Below are positions 16,588 through 23,510 of a stretch of DNA of 53,957 nucleotides, piece after piece (within the stretch, counting starts at the first letter, position 1; each line of letters begins with the position of its first letter). The DNA comes from Nocardia fusca NBRC 14340. GTDB taxonomy: Bacteria > Actinomycetota > Actinomycetes > Mycobacteriales > Mycobacteriaceae. The DNA lies in contig NZ_BDCU01000071.1 of assembly GCF_001618425.1 (NCBI RefSeq), positions 1-53,957 on the forward strand, written 5' to 3'. Below the pieces are notes generated by a model. The model saw only the letters and a list, made by a program, of their open reading frames with translations, was not told the DNA's origin and made no database searches. The translations under genes and the position numbers were made by a program.

Positions 16588-16713
16588 ATGTGCGGGGCTG
16601 ATGACCAGCGTCATGAACGGCTGTTCATCGCCACCGCCTTCATCACCTCCGACGCCACCGACCACTTCGGTCTGCCGCGTGAGCGGACCGTGATCATGGG
16701 CTCACAGGTCTAA
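16588..16713 (+). pseudogene. possible gene-end remnant
   Basis: A 41-codon frame reads RLFIATAFITSDATDHFGLP...VIMGSQV before a TAA stop. The composition is protein-like and it looks like the C-terminus of a longer protein. No family was identified and no start signal is present. The rest of the gap to 16998 shows no gene. Confidence 0.3.
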
Positions 16714-16998
16714 GTCCGACCCTGCGGCAGCCACGGCTCGTCGGCTGAAGTCATCGACAGTCGACGAGGCGTGTGCATCGCCTCGTCGCTACCTCGGCAC
16801 AGAACCTCGTGCGATACCCGGTACCCGATCGACGCCGCCCCCCGCCCGAGGCCACTGAGCAGTGCCCACAAAGAGCGATTTACGAACATCGAGGACGGAT
16901 CCTCGCCGACCAGCGAGGATTGCACCCGCCGCTGTCCAATGTCCTCTCGGTCCGGTCCGGAAGGAGGCGTCTCTGCTGGATCGGGTGAAGCGGGCTGG

Positions 16999-17319
16999 TC
17001 AGCGATTGCCGATGTCCTTGCCGACGGACTCCTGGTAGATATCGGCGTAGGTCGGTGAGTCCTTGATGAGGTCATCACAGAAGGCGGCGACATCGTTGCC
17101 GATCAGTTCTATGACCCCTTTACCGGCCGCGGCTCCTTCCTCGAAGAACTCGACAAGCCCCGACAGCAGGTTCCCGTCGGCAAGATCGACCGGGCCGACC
17201 TTGAACAAATATTTCTGGCTTTCCTCGTAGACGATCCGGTAATCGGGGGGAAGCGCCTCGACCCGTGCCCGGTGCGCCCGCCACTGCTTCTTGCCTTCGA
17301 CGATGTCGCGAATTCCCAT
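16999..17319 (-). CDS. DUF1048 domain protein
   Basis: A 106-aa small helical protein. The segments KKQWRAHRARVEALPPDYRIVYEESQKYLFKV and VIELIGNDVAAFCDDLIKDSPTY are characteristic of DUF1048, a family repeatedly found beside PadR regulators. Its ATG at 17319 lies one nucleotide after the stop of the upstream DUF1048 gene, so the two are co-translated. It shares the LPxxYR, GVIE/IDEVLG and FC pattern with that paralogue. Biochemical role unknown; a modulator or partner of the PadR protein is inferred from conserved neighbourhood. Confidence 0.75.
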   Translation of the reverse strand: MGIRDIVEGKKQWRAHRARVEALPPDYRIVYEESQKYLFKVGPVDLADGNLLSGLVEFFEEGAAAGKGVIELIGNDVAAFCDDLIKDSPTYADIYQESVGKDIGNR

Positions 17320-17320
17320 A

Positions 17321-17677
17321 TCAGTCTCCCAGCCTGCTCAATTTCTTGGCGACGTTGTTGTTCAGCTGTTCGCGCCATCTGTCGCGATAGGTCTTGGCAC
17401 CTTCTTCACCGGCGATCGCCGCGCAGAAGCCCTTGACATCGGCACCCAGCACTTCATCGATCCGTTGACCGTCCGACGCTGCTTCCTCGAGCAATCCCAG
17501 GGCGCCGTCGAGGATCGGCATCAGGTTGCGGCCCGTGCCACCCGAGTGAGCGAACAGGTGGGTCTTGATTTCTTCCCATGCCGCTCGATATTCGGCCGGA
17601 AGGGCACCTGCCCGGGCCTCGAAGGCTTTGTATTCCCTGGTGAGATCGCTTCCTGTGATTGTCTCCCAGAAGTTCAT
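17321..17677 (-). CDS. DUF1048 domain protein (paralogue)
   Basis: A 118-aa protein with FEARAGALPAEYRAAWEEIKTHLF and IDEVLGADVKGFCAAIAGEEGAKTYRDRWREQLNNNVAKKL, matching DUF1048. Its ATG at 17677 overlaps the PadR stop by 4 nt (ATGA), so it is translationally coupled to the regulator. A second DUF1048 gene follows after 1 nt. No catalytic motif, signal peptide or membrane segment is visible. Confidence 0.77.
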   Translation of the reverse strand: MNFWETITGSDLTREYKAFEARAGALPAEYRAAWEEIKTHLFAHSGGTGRNLMPILDGALGLLEEAASDGQRIDEVLGADVKGFCAAIAGEEGAKTYRDRWREQLNNNVAKKLSRLGD

Positions 17678-17991
17678 GTGTCACTTTCCCTGAGCTCGTT
17701 GATGCGTGCTGAAACGTATTCCCATTTCGCCCAGAACTTCGCGAGCTCTTCACGTCCCGCGTCGTTGAGTGCGAAGAACTTGCGTGCCGGCCCGACTTCC
17801 GAGGGCCGCTTCGACACCGCGACCAGCCCGTTCTTTTCCAGTCGCAGCAGGATGGCGTAGACCGTGCCTTCGATGACGTCGGTGAAACCGAGTTCGTTCA
17901 GCCGGCGCGTGATGGCGTATCCGTAGGTTTCCTCGGTGCCGATGATCTCGAGGACGCAGCCCTCGAGGGTTCCCTTCAGCATCTCCGTCAA
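17674..17991 (-). CDS. PadR family transcriptional regulator
   Basis: A 105-aa winged-helix regulator. TLEGCVLEIIGTEETYGYAITRRLNELGF, EGTVYAILLRLEKNGLV and RKFFALNDAGREELAKFWAKW are the conserved PadR wing and dimerisation segments. The start is TTG 17991 (reading TEMLKGTLEG, the common family opening); ATG 17982 is the alternative. It is first in a three-gene operon with two DUF1048 genes. A 30-bp inverted repeat (18033-18062) lies 41 bp upstream and is a likely autoregulatory site. Confidence 0.88.
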   Translation of the reverse strand: MTEMLKGTLEGCVLEIIGTEETYGYAITRRLNELGFTDVIEGTVYAILLRLEKNGLVAVSKRPSEVGPARKFFALNDAGREELAKFWAKWEYVSARINELRESDT

Positions 17992-18032
17992 GTTGTCCGT
18001 AGCAGGCCCCTTCCCTCGAACACTTCTATTCA

Positions 18033-18062
18033 GTGTTACTGAGTAGAGCTAGACTGTAACAC
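18033..18062. promoter_or_regulatory. inverted repeat upstream of padR-type gene
   Basis: GTGTTAC (18033-18039) and GTAACAC (18056-18062) are exact inverted arms with a 16-bp spacer, in a locally AT-rich stretch just upstream of the PadR start. Arm separation of about two helical turns suits a dimeric winged-helix regulator. Confidence 0.5.
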
Positions 18063-18225
18063 AGAGTAGTGGTGGGCGGCGCCGGCGCGGTAGTCCTTGC
18101 GCAGGCTCTCGCCGTGATCGCCGGGCTGGATCGATCGACGAGCAGTGACCGGCCGCTACACGGGGGTCCGAGAAAATTGCGTGAGGCGGGTTCGGCGGGT
18201 GTGCCGAGGTGGCGGTGGGTCGTGG

Positions 18226-19026
18226 TCAGACCGATACGGTCTCGCGGACAGCATCGGCGACTGCGGGGGAATCCTTGCGCAGGATCTTGGAGTGGTTGCT
18301 GGCGACCTTCGCGCTGATCGTGACGTTCGGGTTGTGCGCGATGATCGGGTCGAGTATCTTCCGGCCCTGTTCCATCTCGTCCTTCTCGCTGCCGAGGCTA
18401 TCTCCGGTGGCCAGGACGAACCGCACCGGGCGGGTCGCGCGTTCGAGAACCGGGACACTGGCTGCGGCGATCTCGTTGAGTTCGATATTGGACTCGGCAT
18501 GCTGGGCGGCGCTCATCCGCGCGGCCATCCCGAACGGGCGCGCCAGCGGCAGCAGGAACCGCATCTTCTGGAACAGCTTGCGGATCCGCTCGGCGCCTTC
18601 CTCGCCGGTCAGGCCGTGCGGAAAGGCATCCACGGTCACCACTCCCAGGACGCGGTCGGGGTTGCGGTCGGCCCAGTGCCAGCTCAGCACCCCGCCGTAG
18701 GACCAGCCCACCAGGATGATCGGCCCGGCCACGCCCCTGGCCGCGAGCACGGCATCGATGTCTCGCAGGCACGCCTCGAACGAGTAATCCGCGGATTGCT
18801 TCGATTTGCCGCGGGCCCGCTCGTCGAAGGTGATGTGCCGGTAGCCGGGGCCCAGATCGGCGATCACTTTCTTCCAGTGCGACCGGTCGGCGTAGGCGCC
18901 GTTCAGGTAGACGACCGGCCGTCCGGAGCCGCCGGTGTCGCTCACCGCCAGCGCAGTGTCCTCGACCGGCACCATGCCGGTCCAAGTCGAAGTGGTCGAG
19001 TTGGTGGTCGTTGCTGCGTTGCTCAT
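18226..19026 (-). CDS. alpha/beta fold hydrolase
   Basis: A 266-aa hydrolase. The N-terminal core reads PVVYLNGAYADRSHWKKVIADL, then FDERARGKS, then the nucleophile elbow LVGWSYGG (GxSxG). Near the C-terminus NHSKIL supplies the candidate catalytic His. A Ser/Thr-rich leader precedes MVPVEDTALAV. I used ATG 19026, but the internal ATG before VPVEDT is possible because no good ribosome site precedes 19026. Substrate unknown. It is divergent from the CorA-type gene. The shared 368-bp region contains a striking four-fold direct repeat (19049-19088) and a long inverted repeat (19165-19204). Confidence 0.85.
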   Translation of the reverse strand: MSNAATTTNSTTSTWTGMVPVEDTALAVSDTGGSGRPVVYLNGAYADRSHWKKVIADLGPGYRHITFDERARGKSKQSADYSFEACLRDIDAVLAARGVAGPIILVGWSYGGVLSWHWADRNPDRVLGVVTVDAFPHGLTGEEGAERIRKLFQKMRFLLPLARPFGMAARMSAAQHAESNIELNEIAAASVPVLERATRPVRFVLATGDSLGSEKDEMEQGRKILDPIIAHNPNVTISAKVASNHSKILRKDSPAVADAVRETVSV

Positions 19027-19048
19027 GTGAATACCGTCGTCGCTCCGG

Positions 19049-19088
19049 CTGACATCGGCCTGACACCGACCTGACACACCACCTGACA
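19049..19088. repeat. four direct repeats of CTGACA at 11-12 bp spacing
   Basis: CTGACA occurs at 19049, 19060, 19071 and 19083, one helical turn apart. On the strand of the downstream hydrolase gene the unit reads TGTCAGG with 4-bp spacers. The array ends 23 bp before the hydrolase ATG. Heptamer direct repeats with an 11-bp period are the layout bound by SARP-family activators, but no SARP gene is in the window. Confidence 0.6.
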
Positions 19089-19164
19089 TAGGTGTGACGC
19101 ACTCACAGCGACCGATACCCGGCACCCGAGCCGAACACGGACACATACAGCGTCGCGCATGCCC

Positions 19165-19204
19165 GGATTCCCTTCTCGAAACCTCGGTATCGAGAAAGGA
19201 ATCC
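19165..19204. promoter_or_regulatory. long inverted repeat between hydrolase and CorA-type genes
   Basis: GGATTCCcTTCTCGA (19165-19179) pairs with TCGAGAAaGGAATCC (19190-19204): 15-bp arms with one mismatch and a 10-bp loop. It lies between divergent genes, so a terminator is unlikely; an operator or RNA hairpin fits better. Confidence 0.5.
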
Positions 19205-19394
19205 GAGACCGCAAGAGGGTCACGGTGTGTGGCCGCCGCGCCCGTATCGACACCACCTGTCCGGCGCGGTGACCTCGGAGGCTCGCTCCTCATGAAGTTG
19301 AACATCAACCCGACATGGTTGCCGCTTCAACTCGTTTCGTTCCTGGACAGTCGTTCACGGTGTGGGTTCCTGGGGCCGTGGTTAGGCTCTGAGG

Positions 19395-20459
19395 GTGTCG
19401 AGTGAGGACGGACGCCAGGTGGTGGCGGATAAACGGGTGTCGTTGCGGCGTGTTCCGGTGCCCACAGCGCGGGCGATCGTGGATTGCGCGGTCTACCGCG
19501 ACGGGCGGCGCCTGCCGGGCCGGTTCACCCACGCCGAGGCGCTGGCACAGGTTCGTGGCCCCGAGGGCGGGTTCGTGTGGGTGGGATTGCTGGAGCCCGA
19601 CCCGGTGCAGATGAGCGATATCGCCGAGGTCTTCGGACTGCATCCGCTGGCGGTCGAAGATGCCGTGGACGCCGCACAACGCCCCAAACTCGAACGCTAC
19701 GACGACGTGTGGCTGCTGGTGCTGCGCACGGTCGCCTACGTCGAGCACGACCTGCACAGTGTCAGCGAGATCGTGCACACCGGTGAACTGCTCGTCTTCA
19801 CCGGCCCCGATTTCGTCGTAGTGGTCCGCCACGGCGCACACTCCGAACTCAAAACCCTGCGTTGTGGATTGGAAGCCGACCCGCAGCGGTTGCGGCTGGG
19901 CCCCGGTGCGGTGATGCACGCGATCGCCGACCACGTCGTCGACACCTATCTGGAGGTGGCGATATCGGTGGAGCGGGACGTGGAGGCGATGGAGGAGGAG
20001 GTGTTCACACCGCGGTCGCGGATGCGGGTGGAGTCGATCTATCAGCTCAAACGCGAAGTGGTGGAGTTGCGGCGGGCGGTGCTGCCGCTGGCGGGACCGC
20101 TGGCGTTGCTGACGAAACCGGACTCCCCGCTGTCCAAGGAAGTACGCCGCTACCTACGTGACGTCGCCGACCACCATGCGGCGGCCTCCGAACGCATCAG
20201 CGATTTCGACGAAGCGCTCTCGGCGTTGATCAACGCCACCCTGGCCAAGATCAGCGTCCAGCAGAACACCGACATGCGCAAGATCTCGGCCCTGGTCGCG
20301 ATCGCCGCCGTACCGACGATGATCGCCGGTATCTACGGCATGAACTTCGACCACATGCCCGAACTCAAAACCAGCTGGGGTTACCCGGCCGTGCTGATCT
20401 TTATGATCTCGGTCTGCACCGGACTGGCGGTCTCCTTCCGCCGCAACGGCTGGCTGTGA
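19395..20459 (+). CDS. corA: CorA family magnesium/divalent-cation transporter
   Basis: A 354-aa protein. The N-terminal cytoplasmic domain (FVWVGLLEPDPVQMSDIAEVFGLHPLAVEDAV) is followed by a long helical stalk (residues about 180-285). Two C-terminal membrane helices follow, the first ending in YGMNFDHMPEL with the GMN selectivity signature, the second being PAVLIFMISVCTGLAVSF before a positively charged tail. It is a pentameric Mg2+ (or Co2+/Ni2+) channel of the inner membrane. GTG 19395 has TAGGCT at 19383-19388, a -10-like hexamer 6 nt upstream, so the message may be leaderless. GTG at residue 10 is an alternative. It is divergent from the alpha/beta hydrolase. Confidence 0.9.
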   Translation: MSSEDGRQVVADKRVSLRRVPVPTARAIVDCAVYRDGRRLPGRFTHAEALAQVRGPEGGFVWVGLLEPDPVQMSDIAEVFGLHPLAVEDAVDAAQRPKLERYDDVWLLVLRTVAYVEHDLHSVSEIVHTGELLVFTGPDFVVVVRHGAHSELKTLRCGLEADPQRLRLGPGAVMHAIADHVVDTYLEVAISVERDVEAMEEEVFTPRSRMRVESIYQLKREVVELRRAVLPLAGPLALLTKPDSPLSKEVRRYLRDVADHHAAASERISDFDEALSALINATLAKISVQQNTDMRKISALVAIAAVPTMIAGIYGMNFDHMPELKTSWGYPAVLIFMISVCTGLAVSFRRNGWL

Positions 20460-20548
20460 CCACCCCGGCACCGGCCGGCGCAGCGCCTCCGGCAATAGCC
20501 TGCACGCAAAGTCCGAACTCCTCGAACCCCGACACCACCGGAGAGGCC

Positions 20549-21078
20549 ATGACCACCTTCTCGGCCCGGCGCGCCGTACTGGCGTCGTCACCGCCGCAGC
20601 CGCCGCGCTGACCGGCTGTTCTGCGCAACCCGCACCGGGACCAGCCACTCCTGTCACGGTCGACCCCTTCGACCAGTGCGAACCATTGACCCACGAACAG
20701 ATCCTGAAAGCCGCGGACGCCGACACCCTCACTCCTCACCTGGTGCCACCGGCGCGCACATGGAACGCCCAACGCGCCGACAGCGAAACCGACCCCACCT
20801 TCACCTTCACCGACACCGATTCCCTGCAACAGATCTGGGACCAAGCCCGCGCACAGGGCCTTCACACCGAACACATGACCGTCGTACGCGAAGCACTCGG
20901 CACCACCATCACCGCCACCGGCCTCTACGTCCGCGACCCGGGCGGCCCCGGCTTCTGCCAAGTCTCCGCGGCAGTCAACGGATCCATCACCTGGCGTGTC
21001 CACAACCCCACCCACACACCCGACCCCTGCGCCATCGCACTCGACCTCGCCACCCAAACCATCGATCTCGCCCCCTGA
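20549..21078 (+). pseudogene. DUF3558-type lipoprotein with frameshifted signal peptide
   Basis: From about 20581 to 21078 one frame reads VVTAAAAALTGCSA, a lipobox (LTGC), then PFDQCEPLTHEQILKA and GFCQVSAAVNG, CAIALDLA. This is the DUF3558 pattern of secreted mycobacterial/nocardial lipoproteins. That frame has no ATG or GTG upstream. The adjacent frame starts at ATG 20549 (after GGAGAGG) with MTTFSARRAVL, a perfect lipoprotein leader start. One extra G near 20581 would join them. Either the gene is a recent pseudogene or the base call is wrong. A TTG at 20686 would give a protein without the leader and is unlikely. It lies 89 nt after the CorA-type gene. Confidence 0.6.
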
Positions 21079-21138
21079 CCCCGCACCATCGGGCCCTTCG
21101 CTACTCCGACAATCGGGGGCCGAGTTGGTGAGTGCCTT

Positions 21139-21939
21139 TCATCCGGCGCCGGGCGGGACGAGGAAGTCGATGACGTCTTCGCTGAATCGGCGGTCGGACA
21201 TCACTGTGTGGTGCCGGCGCCCCTCGTACACTCTGAGCTTGCCATCACGTACTCCGCCGGCTACTCGCTGGGCGAGTTCGGGCGGGTAGAGGGCATCCCG
21301 CGCACCGGCGATCATCAGGGTGGGTGCGGTGATCTCGCCCAGACGGTCTTCGATATCGAACGCATCCTCGGCCGCCAGCATCGCCACCATGCCGTCCGGA
21401 TCCGCTGGGCGTCCGGCAGTCAGGCCCAGCAGAGCGGCCATCAAGGCTCGCCCGGGCCGGGAGTCCGCGGCCGTCGGCGCCAGTGCTGCTGCCGCGGCCC
21501 GGTATCGCCCAGCGGCCAGCAGTTCCGTGTACTCGCGCTGGATGCGCCGGCCTTCCGAGCCGAGGCGTGGGCCCGCGGCTGCGACCACCAACCGGCGTAC
21601 CCGGCCGGGGTGGTCGACAGCGAACTGCAGCGCGAGGCAACCAGCCGTGGACAGGCCGAATACGTCCACCGCGCAGTCGAAACGCGCATGTAGCTCCTCG
21701 GCGTGGTGAGCGGCGAGCTCGGCCATGGTGACACCGGGCTCGAGCCCGGGCCGGCGGCCGACTGTCAGCACGGTGAATCGCGCGGCCAGCGATCTGAGGG
21801 AGCGCAACTCCGCCCATCGGGCGGCACCTGTGGGGTTGGCCGAGTCCGGCAGCACCGTGCGAAACACCACGAGCGGGCTTCCCGTTCCGAACTCCAGGTA
21901 CGGGGCACCACCTGTCAGTACACCTTCGCGCATGGTCAT
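21139..21939 (-). CDS. alpha/beta fold hydrolase
   Basis: A 266-aa hydrolase with nucleophile elbow FGLSTAGCLAL (Ser in GLSTAG), acidic residue in LMIAGARDALYPPELA, and His in YEGRRHHTVMSD. The front part (PLVVFRTVLPDSANPTGAARW) lacks the usual HGxxG oxyanion loop, so the oxyanion site is atypical. ATG 21939 overlaps the stop of the upstream TetR gene by 4 nt; a second ATG lies two codons in. It is co-transcribed with that regulator and convergent with the DUF3558 gene. The substrate is unknown. The pairing suggests the TetR protein senses a compound this enzyme removes. Confidence 0.85.
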   Translation of the reverse strand: MTMREGVLTGGAPYLEFGTGSPLVVFRTVLPDSANPTGAARWAELRSLRSLAARFTVLTVGRRPGLEPGVTMAELAAHHAEELHARFDCAVDVFGLSTAGCLALQFAVDHPGRVRRLVVAAAGPRLGSEGRRIQREYTELLAAGRYRAAAAALAPTAADSRPGRALMAALLGLTAGRPADPDGMVAMLAAEDAFDIEDRLGEITAPTLMIAGARDALYPPELAQRVAGGVRDGKLRVYEGRRHHTVMSDRRFSEDVIDFLVPPGAG

Positions 21940-22532
21940 TGCTCGGTCAGTCCGGTTGCGACGATGTCGATGAGCCGGTCGAGCACGGCGGGGTACCGCT
22001 GCTCGCCGATGTCGCGGCGATGTATGGGCAGCAAAAGTACGGCTTGGAGCACTCCGATCAGTTCGTCGGCGTCGGCTTCGATGAGCTGTCCCTTGGCCTC
22101 GGCAGCCTCCAGGAACTCGGTCAGCGGCATCACCTGCCGCGCCCTGGCCAGCTCGCCTGGGCCCATACGGCGGACCACCGCCCGCATCTCCTCGGGATGG
22201 GTGATCAGCCGGTGATAGAGCGGGTTGTCCTCCAGCATCCGCACCGCGGCGCGCAGGAACCCGGCGAGGGCGCCGCGCGCGCTCTCGGCCTCGCCCAACA
22301 CCATGGCCAGCTCGTTGTGCAGCTGAGGTGCCTGGCGCAGCATCAGCTCCAGGTACAGCGCCTCCTTGCAGTCGAAGAAGGCATAGAAGCTGGTCTTGGC
22401 GATCCCGGCCGGGGCCACGAGCTCGTCCAGGGAGGTCTTGCGCAGGCCCTGGGTGGTGAACAAGCTACGTCCGGCTTCCAGGAGTTGCTCGGTGATCCGG
22501 GCTCGGTCCTCAGCGCTGAACGGGGGCGGCAT
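21936..22532 (-). CDS. TetR/AcrR family transcriptional regulator
   Basis: A 198-aa regulator. ITEQLLEAGRSLFTTQGLRKTSLDELVAPAGIAKTSFYAFFDCKEALYLELM is the TetR DNA-binding domain (residues about 10-60). The remainder is a helical ligand domain. ATG 22532 follows AGGAG by 5 nt and is preferred to the ATG six codons upstream. It is coupled to the following alpha/beta hydrolase. A perfect 22-bp inverted repeat is centred about 30 bp upstream (22552-22573), consistent with autoregulation. Confidence 0.9.
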   Translation of the reverse strand: MPPPFSAEDRARITEQLLEAGRSLFTTQGLRKTSLDELVAPAGIAKTSFYAFFDCKEALYLELMLRQAPQLHNELAMVLGEAESARGALAGFLRAAVRMLEDNPLYHRLITHPEEMRAVVRRMGPGELARARQVMPLTEFLEAAEAKGQLIEADADELIGVLQAVLLLPIHRRDIGEQRYPAVLDRLIDIVATGLTEQ

Positions 22533-22551
22533 ACCAACTCCTGAATACATA

Positions 22552-22573
22552 TGAACAATTCAGACTTTGTTCA
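22552..22573. promoter_or_regulatory. TetR-type operator palindrome
   Basis: TGAACAA (22552-22558) and TTGTTCA (22567-22573) are exact inverted arms with an 8-bp spacer, just upstream of the TetR start. The neighbouring AT-rich bases suggest overlap with the promoter. Confidence 0.65.
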
Positions 22574-22635
22574 CTGGGGACAGTACCGCATCCTGCGAGG
22601 GCTGGCGGGATACGAGCGAAGGGGCAATACCCGTA

Positions 22636-22806
22636 CCGCTGCCGGTCCTAGCATCGCGTACGCCTGCTGCGTCGTGCTGCTCAATCCCACGACCTCGAAT
22701 GCGTAGTCCACTCCCCCACCGGTCAAGTCGAACACGGCTTGGACAGGATCGTCCTGGGATGCATCGATAACGTCGGTGGCTCCGAATTGTCGGGCGATAT
22801 CGAGCG
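22636..22806 (-). pseudogene. zinc-type alcohol dehydrogenase fragment
   Basis: Leftward translation gives ARQFGATDVIDASQDDPVQA, LTGGGVDYAFEVVGLSS and QQAYAMLGP. This is the NAD-domain segment following the Rossmann motif in medium-chain (aryl-)alcohol dehydrogenases. Only about 55 residues remain. Both the N-terminal zinc-binding domain and the C-terminus are missing. The same frame runs directly upstream into a LuxR-type regulator fragment, so two unrelated genes have been joined. Confidence 0.65.
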
Positions 22807-23111
22807 CACCGATTGTGCGCAGTCCGGCAGCGGCCACCTGCTCGGTGTCTTCGGCCAGGCAGTAGTCCAGCGCTTCGCGCAGGTTCGGGAGTTCACGCTC
22901 CAGCCGTGCGATCCAGCGCGGTTGTCGATCGCTGATCCATTCGGCCTCCACGGCCGACGCCAACTGCTGGTACCGGTCGCGGTGCCAACGCCCTCGACTT
23001 GTCCACCAGCGATGAAAGCACCTCGGCCGCCAACGCTTCTGCCGACAGCGGCCCCGCCCCTGCCTCGGCGAGAGCGGAAACGACCATCCCGGCACCGATC
23101 CAGTCTTCGAT
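22807..23111 (-). pseudogene. fragments of a LuxR/AfsR-type ATPase regulator
   Basis: One frame gives EALAAEVLSSLVDKSRAL (about 22995-23050). The next gives WHRDRYQQLASAVEAEWISD, WIARLERELPNLREALDYCLAE (about 22850-22985). These match, in the right order, the post-ATPase helical region of large LuxR-type regulators (LVDKS, then HRDWYLxLAxxAExEW, then RLxxExxNLRxALxxCL). The intervening residues are deleted and the frame changes. The HTH and ATPase motifs are absent. Confidence 0.55.
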
Positions 23112-23143
23112 GGCCGGCCGCGCAGCCCCCTGGCCGGGCCACT

Positions 23144-23189
23144 GTTCGCCGGCGGGAATGATCGCGGTTCGCCGGCGGGAATGATCGCG
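23144..23189. repeat. tandem duplication of a 23-bp unit
   Basis: The unit beginning GTTCGCCGGCGGGAATGATC occurs twice with no spacer (23144-23166 and 23167-23189), identical in both copies. It lies at the edge of the decayed regulator/dehydrogenase mosaic and looks like a recent slippage duplication. Confidence 0.7.
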
Positions 23190-23510
23190 ATCGGCTGGTC
23201 GGCTGCACCCCACCCCGGCCGGGTCAGCCGCCGCGGCGCCGGCGCACCCCTCAGGGCGGTCACCCTCTCCCGGACGGTGAACCGCAACGACGCCGCGGTC
23301 ACCGCCGTCTACCTCGGCGGCCGTTATCTTCTCGGCGGCGGGACCGCCGAGCCGGTCCCCTGCACTGCGCGGATGGGCCGGTTCCTCCGAGCCGGGTCAG
23401 CGCTGACCTGTAGGGCCCGTGAGTGCCGGCGTCCGCGGTAGTTGGGCGCAGCAGGGCCGTCACCGGCACCGCGGGCCCGGTATCCGATGGTCACGACCTC
23501 GCCCGCCCGC
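23190..23510. other. gene-poor stretch
   Basis: About 320 bp between the duplication and the stop of the MpaB-like gene. A plus-strand frame (VSRRGAGAPLRAVTLSRTVNRNDAAVTAVYLGG) has protein-like stretches but no family match. It is likely decayed sequence. Confidence 0.3.

Noticed and set aside
21079..21138. Possible bidirectional terminator between the convergent DUF3558 and hydrolase genes
   Set aside because: The inverted arms (TCGGGCCC and GGGGGCCGA) pair imperfectly, too weak to call.
23144..23189. Two copies of a 23-bp repeat as a possible CRISPR
   Set aside because: There is no spacer between the copies, only two units are present, and no cas gene is in the window. It is a simple tandem duplication.
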